Assembly: GCA_013400155.1 (NCBI GenBank)
Contig: VXBM01000671.1
Span: forward strand, 141,417-205,416
DNA: 64,000 nucleotides
Source of the DNA: Helopsaltes ochotensis
Taxonomy: Eukaryota; Chordata; Aves; Passeriformes; Locustellidae
Direction: 5' to 3'
Part shown: piece after piece, positions 1 to 10,700 of the stretch
Numbering within the stretch: position 1 is the stretch's first letter
Layout: each line of letters opens with the position of its first letter
Position numbers and translations under genes: made by a program
Notes under the pieces: model-generated
The model's input: only the letters and a program-made list of their open reading frames with translations
Told to the model about the DNA's origin: nothing
The model's database searches: none

Positions 1-3000
1 CCCGCTAATTTCAAGCCCCTGCCTGAAGGACTGAACTGCAGTGAAACCACTGTGAGATGTTTTCAGCAAGGGCCAACCATATTTTTCACTAACCTCATTC
101 TTGGAAGTTGCTGACCAACTTTCAGTGAAATGTTCCCAAAATAAAATTCAGCCCAACACAGAGAACAAGGATGGAAAATTTCAGCCCAGCATGATAGAAA
201 TATGAAAAAAATTAAAGTAACCAGAAACCAGATCTTATAATCAAAACTGTTAGGCAGTGTTAAATATAAGATTTATTGCCCTCTCCACCTGTAACAGAGG
301 GATGGCTATTTAAGTATTCAATTTGGGAAAAACTTTCTTGCATGACTGACATGCAAGGAGAACGCATTTGCCTTCCGATCGTGAGGCATATGCCCAAGAA
401 AGATATCTGATAAGGAGAAAGTGTGGTGACTGTATGCAAACTGTTATGAGATCTAAATTATTTGTGTTGCTTGAAGTTCACCAGATTCTTGGCCAAAGTG
501 TTTTAAAGTCCCAGACTGAACTGAGCACTAAAGGATGCATCAGAGAGAGAGATGTCAGCTTGACCCACGGTGATTTGCCATCGTGAAAAGCAAACAAATA
601 CAACCAACTGGAGGAAGAAGCGTTGTGACTGTAATAGGAACTGGAGCACAGATTTACAGAGGAGCTTTGTGTTTGGACTCACGAGCCTTTGACTATGTTA
701 GCACTGAAAAGTAAGCAGCGGCAAAAGCCCAGCTACACAGGTCTGTGTAAAAATCACAGACTGCTGTGACTGCTGTGGCTGTTGACTGCTTGACATTCTA
801 CCTGCAAGGGTAGACCAGATGTGTAATTATTTCCTATCCTATTTTCTTTAGTTTGCCAAAGACAACAGCTAGGTTTCCAGCAAAGTTTTTAGAGAATCTT
901 TTCAAGGTTTTTATGGTACTCCAATGAAAAGGTTCCAGGATTTTAAATCTTGTCCACTTCTTTCAAGTATATACAGGGGTTATAATAAAAGGTATTATCT
1001 CTGTGGCAAATTTTCATTTCCTCAGATTACAGCTTCACAGCTAAATCAAGAGTATTACTGGTATCAGAGAAAATACTAGTTTTGGAACAAGAAGTCACTG
1101 CTACTTTGAATTGAGTCCATTTCTAAAAGAAGAAAATATATCTAGATGCAAAGTACAGCCTCTTAAAAGCCACAGTATAAACACAGAGATTTTTCCCCTC
1201 TCCCAATCCAAAATAGAGTAGTCACAGACTATTTTTAATTCATGTAAAATTATGATAATCATGAAAGCATAAACTTTATGGTTTGCTGAATTGGCTGCAA
1301 TGTGCATCCCTAAAGTAGGCAACTACTGAGATCAGCATAATGAGAAATACGACAGAGGACCCTGCAGACAACTTGTAGTCCGAAACAAAGATCAGGTCAG
1401 ACCAGATGTAGCTACATTTATTGCCGTGCTGTGCACCAGAAAATATTAAAAATAAGGCCCAGGGAATGAAGATTTCCAAACATATTAGCAGTACTCTGGT
1501 GATGTGACCGTAGTGGTTTTAAGGCCGTAGTGCCTTGAAGGCCAGCAAGTACTGGGTTCTTTTTATTGCTTTTACCAACATAGATTGATATATATAACCC
1601 AAACCTGACATCTAGTGGAGGAAGAATGAGGGCAGGATTTTCCTTGCCTTCCCAGGGGTGCACCGGGCTGTGAGGACGCAGAGAGAGCGCTTTGCTCTTC
1701 TCTTCAGAAGTGACCTGAAAGCTCTGCTGCACGCCTTTCCTGGGCAGGGAAGCAAACCAAGGAGCTTGTGGGCACTCCACCTAACTGTGCACGCCTTCTC
1801 TAGTTCATGACACGTGTATCCACAGCTATCCATGCCAGAAGCTGGTTCCACAGTGTTGTCAGCAGATAATGAGCACTGAAGGCTGAATTAAAGTTTCAAA
1901 AGACAGTAGTAGAGATGACCATGTCTGGTGGAATTTGGGCAAGGTTTTGTGAATGCATCTAAGAGAAAGAATAGGTGTTCACCACAGCTGCACGGATGGC
2001 ATCACTGACCTACAATTTCTGCTGTCACAAATGTCAGGTCTGCACTCCTGGACCAGACTAGACAGTTCAATGCCAGGTCATGATGCTGCAGCTCTGTTTA
2101 GCTTCCAGCTTTTTCCCAGCATAGTAGGTCATTCACTACCCCACCTGGACAGCTGGAGCTGGGAGGCCAACAATACTTTGGGAAGTTTTAACAAGTTTCT
2201 GCCTTGTCTTCTGCACCTGCCACAGTAATATCTCATTTTTCAGTTAGCAAAAATCAAAACTTCAGGCTCTCATACTTGCATGGAAATGTTGAAGCATGAA
2301 CCCTAAAGGCTAAAGGAAGCCAAAGGCCAAATAAAACTGTCCAGTGTTTATTTTTCATATCTTGCAAATTTAAATCAATAGCATAATTTTTTGGTATGTC
2401 AGTCCTGATGAGAGTACTCACAGGCCATTAAAAATGGCAGAGGACAAAGGGTATTTTAGTTGTTTATATACAGGAAGTATTTTTGCAGGAAGCAAAAACC
2501 ATCTCCCACGTGCTAGTAAAGAGTCCAGGCTTTGTAGCTGGGAGTTGTAACTACCCACACTGTCTGTGAATCATCATTTTGGGAGGATGAAGCAGCAAGT
2601 TACCAACAATTTAGGCGTTCATTAAAACCCCTGAAATACTCTTGCTTGCCTAAGTGAATGCACAGCCATCAGCCACTGCCAAAGAACTTGGCTACAGGGC
2701 TCTGTCCCAAGCAATCGCAACGCTAACGAGGTGATGCATGTTTTTAGAAGGGATTTTCAATCTCCTGATAGCAAAACAAGGTTAGTGTTCTACAAACAGT
2801 ACAAAGTTTACCACAGGTTTGAGCTTTACTCTCTGGTGGTTGCTCATTGACTGCAGAAGAAACAGAAGCTGCTCAGTGAAAAGACTTCCTCAAAACCTGT
2901 TTGCAGGCAAGTTTGAAGGAGAGGCTTTCACCCCCTTCAGCTTTCCCTGAAATCCCAAAGTAAGTCTGAACTGAGGTCTGAATTGAAAGACAGGACTGGG

Positions 3001-4593
3001 TCTGGGTTGTTTAAAATTCCTGTTTATTCTGTCATGACAGGACTTGGTTTATCTTATTGTGCTTGATGACTTAGACCTTTCTAAAAGTTAGAAAAGCAGA
3101 AGTTGTGATAAATGGTTGAAAGAATGTCATTGTCTATACAAAGACTTGGGCTATCAGCACAGTCCTTGAAGTCAGAGAAAACAGACTTGGGATATTTGCA
3201 CCCCCTGCTACTTAATGCCTGTCAGAGCAGACAGAACAATACTGAAGAAATCAGTTGCATTTCTTCTTCCTCTTCCAACGAGTTCCTCATCTTGGGCTCT
3301 TTACTAGTAGAGAATTGTGAGTCCTAATTTTCAAATGCAAACACAGGTACTTCCGTCAGTGAGAAGCAGGGCTCCTGTAGTTTGACAGGTTGTTTCTGTG
3401 TACATAACCTGCATGTTTATCTGTGCCAAAAGCGACCAACATGAGACACATGGGGCTGATTTTGTTGAAGCTCGCAACCCTTGCTAATCTGCGGTGGGAG
3501 GTTAATCCTGAAAATTGGGATATTTACTTCTTCCTGTACATTTTTTAGAGAAGTCAGACTGAGCCACAGCTGTTTTAAAATTTCATGTTTCCACATACCT
3601 TGCTAAATACCTATTTTAATCAGGACTGCAGAAGTAATTGCAACAAACAATTTAGAAAATTGACTTTGTCTGTGTTTTGTACATGTTTCTGTACACACGG
3701 GCATGGTTTGCCAAAACATTAATTTGCATAGTTTTCAGTTCCTGCTACTTCAAAAGTATGTAAGTGCAGGCATTTTCTGGGCAGCATTTATGCTTGTTTG
3801 ATTAGACATCTGGGTCACACAACTTTACTTCCATTCCCTGAAAGGCTGAGGTTAGTTCTGAGAAACATGTTTCCTATTGTGGAATTTGCTTTTCACCATT
3901 GTTTTCTCATGGTTTGTCCAAATTCTGTATGTTCCTTTCATAATATGTATCAGTGCTCCAGCATGTAATGGAAACACCCAGAAGATATTTGTTACAGAAG
4001 AGAAAGGAAGATCTGTAGAAAATGCTTTGTTTTCTCCCCAGCACTGGCCTTGACAGTGACTTGCTCTCAGGGTCTGGACATAATTTTACAGTGTGTTCAT
4101 GCTGGAGCAGGTTAGATGTAGGCTCTATATTTACTTGTTTCCAGATTTCGTGATCTTGAATTCCATCACCGTGCTCCATAACTAATTGTTCAGTCATGGA
4201 GCTGTCCTTAGGGATAATCTAACAAATGATGTTCTGGGACAACCTTTGAGCAGAATTAGCGGAACAAATAACGCAGCTTGTTTTAAGATGGAACTTAGAC
4301 AGAATTACACAATTGAAATAGCAGAGGACCTAAAATGTCCTCTTCAGTCTCCTGTTTAAAAAATAGTGAAGAGAGGCACAGAGATGCAGGCTTCCTCCTA
4401 TTGTCATGGCTGCATCTGCAAGTTTTCCTCATACCGGGGTAGAGGATGCGCAAGATAGCCTGAGACAACTCTCAGAAGCTCTTCTGTAAAACAGATGGCT
4501 CCAAGTTTTACACTCAGTGACATTAGAGCCCCTGGAAGAGAGAATGACAGTTCAGGGATCTAATTTCTGCTCCATGTTATTCTTTTCTTCAAG
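1..4593. other. Upstream region of HAO2, no gene recognised
   Basis: About 4.6 kb of AT-rich, unique-looking DNA. The open frames are short, scattered over all frames, and show no family motif I recognise. I see no CR1 copy, RNA gene or long simple repeat. Non-coding 5' exons and the promoter of HAO2 probably lie here, because the first coding exon appears to begin at a splice acceptor (pyrimidine-rich stretch ending in AAG at 4591-4593). I could not place them. Confidence 0.5.
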
Positions 4594-4615
4594 GCTCCCT
4601 ACACCTCACTCAGCA

Positions 4616-4746
4616 ATGGCTATGGTGTGTCTTTCCGACTTTGAAGCTTATGCTAAGAAGTATTTACCCAAGATTGCTTGGGATTATTTTGCAGCTGGAG
4701 CAGATGACTGTACCACACGAGATGAAAACATCCTGGCATATAAAAG
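4616..4746 (+). CDS. HAO2: HAO2 coding exon 1
   Basis: Encodes residues 1-43 plus two bases of codon 44, including the DYFAAGADD segment with Tyr24. The donor is AG|GTAACG at 4747. The exon probably begins at 4594 after a pyrimidine-rich acceptor, leaving 22 bases of 5' UTR. An in-frame ATG at 4517 lies upstream of that acceptor, so I did not use it. Confidence 0.9.
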
Positions 4747-7700
4747 GTAACGTGAGAAGGAGATGAAGGGAGTTGTACTGGGACCTTTAAAACTGTTTTT
4801 GTGCAAGTGTTTGGACTTGACAAGAAGGACACCTAAAACCTTGTCCTTTCCAGGGAGTCCCCAAGCTAAATGCAAAACCTGAGTGACATGCACTGTATGC
4901 TCTGATGCCAGACTGAGTACGGCACAGATTGTATGAGGCTTTAGGGATGCTGAGGGTACAGGCAGGTGCTAGGGGAGGGTGGGCATTTTTAGGAAAGGGC
5001 ATGAGTAGCTCTGATGGAATGAGATGCAACAGGGAGCTCTTGGTGAACAGCAGGAAGCCTATGTGCAAGTAGGGTGGGATTTGGGGAACATGCTGTGAAG
5101 CCTGAGGGCAGGCACACTGTACAGTGAGGACAGACACACGAATGGTGAAGTGGAAGGACCCAGCCTGGCTGCAAGTAGGAGGAGCCTGGGCGAGGAGAGT
5201 GGAAGAACAAGATATGCTGAGCTGAGGTGGGAGATGCAGAATTATGTATTGTGGCCGGTAAAGCAAGATTAATGAAAAGTGGAGGTGACCAAACTGCTGG
5301 CTGAATTGACCTCTAAAAGTAAACAGAAAGAACAAAGAGCCTTTGCTATATTTTCTTTTATTATAATTTTATTATTTGCTGTTTTCTTCATGGGCTTAGA
5401 TTCCTTCTTTGCAATCGGTGAACAAAGGCTTGGTTTCCATGAAACTTCAGAAAACTCACTAACATCTACTATCCTGAAGGGATTTTTTTGCCTTACAGAA
5501 TTCGTTTCCGGCCACGTATGCTGCGGGATGTATCTGTGATGGACATTAGGACTAAAATCCTGGGTTCTGAAATCAGCTTTCCTGTAGGAATTGCCCCTAC
5601 AGGCTTCCACCAGCTGGCTTGGCCTGATGGAGAGAAAAGCACAGCCAGAGGTATTCTTCTGCTCTGGTGCCATATAGCAAAAAAGGGGTTGTAGAAAACC
5701 TCAAGAAGCTGTTAGGATGACTTGAAGTGTGACTGAGAAAAATTTTCAGGCTTGAGGGGGCTAACTAATTTTCACTTTATGACACCCTTCATAGCAGGCT
5801 GTATAGATCTTGCTCTTCTTCTCCAGCTACCACCATACAAAATCAGCCCCCATGGAGTCTGCTGCAAACTGAAGACAAAGGCAGTGGACACATTTCTGAC
5901 TCACACCAAAAACCACATAAGGTTTTCAGTCCCTTCAGGGGGCTCTAGATGGGTTGTAAAAAGTGGTGTATGGGACTCAGACTGTGAATTCCTTGTTACT
6001 AGTTAAGAAATGTCTCCCTTGGAGAAAATTATCCCCCCTTTCCACAAATCCTGTGGTGAGTTTGGAGACCTGGCCCATAGAAATGTTTTTTTTCCTCTGT
6101 GTACGCTGAGTAGATTTAACAGTACTTTCCTGAGAGGACTTATCTTCAGTCATAAAGATAAAATTCATGCTTTTTCTAAAAACGTAGCTGCAAAATGAAA
6201 GCACAGCTTGGTTAATGACCTCCCTTTTCTGCTTTCTTAAGCATGGACTAACTAGAGTGCGTGGTAAATGCAGTCATTGTCAATCCTGGGGCCTAGCTGC
6301 CCTGTGCTTCGTAGGATACACATGAAATCAGGAGTTGGGGTGGTCTCTGCAAACAGTGCATGGTTTTGTGTCTGATGTCTGGCAAGGTTCTTCGAATGCC
6401 TTTGTTTCTGACTCCTTTCCAATGCCTCCCAAGCGGCCAGAGCAATGAACATCTGCTACATTGCCAGCACCTACTCCACCTGCACTCTGGAGGAGATCTC
6501 CGCGGCCGCGCCCGGCGGCCTCCGCTGGTTCCAGCTCTACATCCACCGCAACAGGGCAGCTTCCCAGCAGCTGGTCCGACAGGCGGAGGCCTTGGGCTTC
6601 CAGGCCCTCGTCCTCACCGCGGATCTGCCCTACACGGGCAAGAGACGTGACGATGTCCGCAATGGTTTCCGCCTTCCTCCCCACATGAAAGTGAAGAACT
6701 TGGAGCGAGCCTTTGAGGTTTGTAAAATGAGCCTGTCCTTTCATTCACTGCATTGGCATGTACCACATGAGACAAAAACCACTGGGTAACTGCTGCCTTG
6801 GCATTTGCTGTACTCGGGTGTATCTTCTCCCCTGTTACTTCTGCAGCATCCTGGCTTGACCTCCTTCCAGACCGGGTTCTGTCTTCAAAATCCCCATCCA
6901 GCTGCCCTAGAGACACTGATCTCCACGCCCATTGTAATTATTCTCCTCCAGAGACATGTGACATTTCTGGAGCTGATGAACATGCCTGTTGGCGAGTTTG
7001 ATTCATATGCTCTAGGGCAAGGAAAGACACCAAGGGACCTGTGTGTTGTTGCAGCTTGGATGAGTTTTCCTTTTGATGTTTCACTTTGGCTGCAGGGAGA
7101 TGACTGCTCTGAGTACGGACTGCCACCCAACAGCTTGGATCCTTCGGTCACCTGGAATGACATCTACTGGCTGCGGAGCCTGACACGCCTGCCCATCATC
7201 ATCAAAGGCATATTGACAAGAGAAGATGCAGAGCTGGCAGTGAGACATGGAGTTCAGGGAATTATTGTGTCCAATCATGGTGGAAGGCAACTGGATGAAG
7301 GACCCGCCACTGTAAGTGAGAAAATGGATGTCCCACATTTTCCCTGTTTATGGTCTGCATGTTTGCATTAACCTAGGTATCTCTATTCGTGCGTATACTT
7401 CTGGTGGACTTGACTTTGTCTTGCGGCCATGAATGTGTGCAGACATACTTTAGCTTTAAACTGGTGAGATCCATGCCTTGGCATGGGGGCTACCCACTGA
7501 ATTATTTCCTCATCTTCTTGAGAGGGTTCTGTATGTACCACAGAACCCACATCAGTGCAGATAAACTACTGGCCTAAGTCAGGAAGAGGTCCTGCCTGTG
7601 TCTCCATTAGCTGGTGCGGTGCACTCAAACTCTGCGCACTGCAGTAAAAAGAAAACAAAGCTCTGGAACCAAAATTGTACAAATGAGAGCATAATGTATT

Positions 7701-10700
7701 CTCATTGTTCACATCTGTCAAAACATGCAAAACAATGCAGCTAGATTTAGTGAGAGGTCTGCTTGCATATTTACAGGCTCAAGTCTAAAGGGGAATTTAT
7801 TGACTTACATGAGCCAGAAAAAGGATAACATATCTGGAGAAAAAAATCCCCTGCTTTTTAACTTGTACAGAGAAATCATGCATTGTTTGGACATGTGTGT
7901 ATTTCACTGGCTTAATTTGGCTTCTGTCAGTTTTTCCAATTGCTCTTGTTTTACAGTTCTGCATTGCACAGTATCTTATGAACTTTCTTTTCTCGGTTTT
8001 CTTTTGTTAAATAAAAATAGGTACCAGGGAATTATCTTCTCTTCTACGTCAAGGCTGACAACAATGAATAAAAAAAAATTAATAAACTCAATGCTAAAGG
8101 CATAATAACAGAAATGGCATCCACATTAAGCCATTCTTCTACCCTAAAAGTTGTTTTACGTACACAGACAAGGCAGTAGATACTTTGTTGGGCTCTGCTA
8201 TTCTTCCGATGCCAAGCCTGGCTCTTGCTGAGCTAGTCCTAGAAAATTTCAGCCTGAAGGTTTTCAGTTTGAAATTCAGAAAAAAAAAAGATTAAAAGAA
8301 GGCAAAAAGATATATAAGACACTGCAGAAAAGAGCCTTTTGGTTTTGCTCTGAAGGAGAGTTAATTATGTCCAGTACAATGTCCTGCCCCTGGTTGTACT
8401 GCCTTTGGGGCCAGAGCCAGCATCTCTGTGTGCTGCTGCCCTACAATAACATCCAAGGCTCTACTCCATGCTGAATTCTACAGAAAAGACCTTAGGGAAT
8501 CAGGAGACTTAACCTGGAGGAAATGATTGACTGTACTACATAGCAAATGAAACCCTTCACAGATGCTTTAGAGGGAAGCACTCAACAAGTGGTCGCTAGG
8601 ATTAAGTTGAAATGTAAGGTTAGGTAGTTTGAGCAGCAGAGGTTTGACATCAGCCCTTTTTTGCAAAAAGCTTTATTATTCATTATTGTCTCAAATGGAA
8701 GTAAAATATTGATGACAGTTATTCCCATTGAAATTTATATTTAAAATCTTTCATAAATCTAGCAAAAATGTTACTTTTTCACTAATCAAAAGTGATAGCA
8801 AAGAATATCAGCATAAGCTGAGCACTGGAAAATGGCATTAAGTATCTGGAAAACAGAACAGGGAGTTGCATGTTATTCTGCAGCTCCTGGTACTGAGCTA
8901 TTTGTGATGCACTGTCATGTTTCATTTTGAGAAGGTATCCTACTAAAGCACTGCATCCCTGCCTGTCACTTCAGAATATATCCTCCTTTTGGAATCAAAA
9001 GCTGCCCTCAAAGTGAGACTGGCTTCTTCTTTGCAGATTGATGCTCTGGTTGAGGTTGTGGAGGCAGTACGAGGCAGAGTGGAAGTTTATGTAGATGGTG
9101 GAATACGAAAAGGCAGCGATGTGTTAAAAGCACTGGCACTGGGAGCAAAATGCGTCTTTATTGGAAGACCAGCTTTATGGGGCCTGGCTTACAAGGTGAG
9201 TAAGGAGCTCTGAGTTCATCTGGCTGATTCGCACACTCTCCAGCAGCCCTGCAACTGAAGTCACAGGGTTTTCACTGGTGGAGAATATATTTTTATTTTG
9301 CTGAATTTGAAGTGGAATCATCCCAAATTGAGTGAAAACCCTGACATTTCCTCTGATTTAAAAATACCACTGAAATTCACAATTTCCTGGGATTTTGAAC
9401 AATGGGATTTTGAAGGTGATGGCATTGTTTTGTGGGGCCTGATTTCTTGTTGTTGAAGTTTGGTGCTAAAACACTTTAGGACTCAGGACCATCAGTGCTT
9501 TTGAAAACTGGGGCTGGGCTTATTTGCCAGAAAGATGAATCTGACAATTTTATTTGCTTTCAGCAAATACTTGGGAACAATACATGGTTTTCATAGAACA
9601 ATTTCACAGCAGTGTTATGAATTCTTTGGAAATACATATAGAACTCCATCCCACAGATGGCTGAAACATTTTGGACAAGACTGAGCAAAATTGTGTCCTG
9701 GAGGTGCCTGGGTTTTCCACTGCTATTTCAGTTCCAGCTTTGCTGCTACTCAACTCAAGGCATATTTCTATGATCCAGAGTGCCTCTGATGCAGGAGGTA
9801 AACATAATATAATTAAAATTAAAATATTATTTTACCAGTTGGGGTTTTTTGCTAATTTTTTGATTTTTACACTCTGGATGAAATTTTTCAAAACTTTTCT
9901 CTAGAAGAAAAGGTTCTTTTATTTTTATGGTCTAGACACATTTCCTTTCTCTTAAATGGCCCTCTTGTCCAGTGGTGTGATTGCTGGGGATTCCAGTAGC
10001 AAGGCTTTGAGCAAGAAATCACTGAATCTCCTGAAAAATCCTGTAAGAGTTTGCAGTACTGTTTCTTTTGCCATTAAACATCAAAAAAGGGTCTAAGATG
10101 AAAAATGTGTTCCTGTGAGTTGCCTGCACATTTTCCACAATGGAAATGAAGGAGATGGGATTGGGGGGGGGGGGGGGGCGGTGTTTCAATTGTGCTTTGG
10201 TATTATATTCCATAGAGTATACCTAAAGATGCATCTCAGTGGCATTACCAAAACATACAATGGAGGAAGGGCATAAACAAGTGCTAACATTATCTGCACC
10301 CAAAGCATTCATTATCGCAAGACACAAAAAGGAAATTTAAGAGAAAAAAATTTAAATCCTCCAGTATTTTATGGTAAGATCAAAATCTTTTATACATTTT
10401 ATTGGCTTTTGAGCTTCTTGGTGTCACACAGAGAAAAACACATAGTCTATTATTTTTGAAGATTCAGTCCAGTATTTGAGTAAAGTACATTTTCTGGTGT
10501 GGTAACATATATAAAACTCTCATTACTTTGTTAAAACCTGACAGCATTGTAAGACTTGACATTTTAAATAGCAAGCCCATTGGTGGCGGAAAACTGAAAG
10601 CTAAAAAAAAAGAACCAGCTACAAAATGTCAGAAGTGAAAAACAGCTTTGTTTTCTTTCCCTGTTCAGATGCATCCCAAAAGGAAAAGCATCTAAATTAA

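Noticed and set aside
4517..4615. Upstream in-frame ATG extending HAO2 by 33 residues
   Set aside because: The extension has no family similarity and runs through a convincing splice acceptor at 4591-4593. The ATG at 4616 gives the normal family N-terminus.
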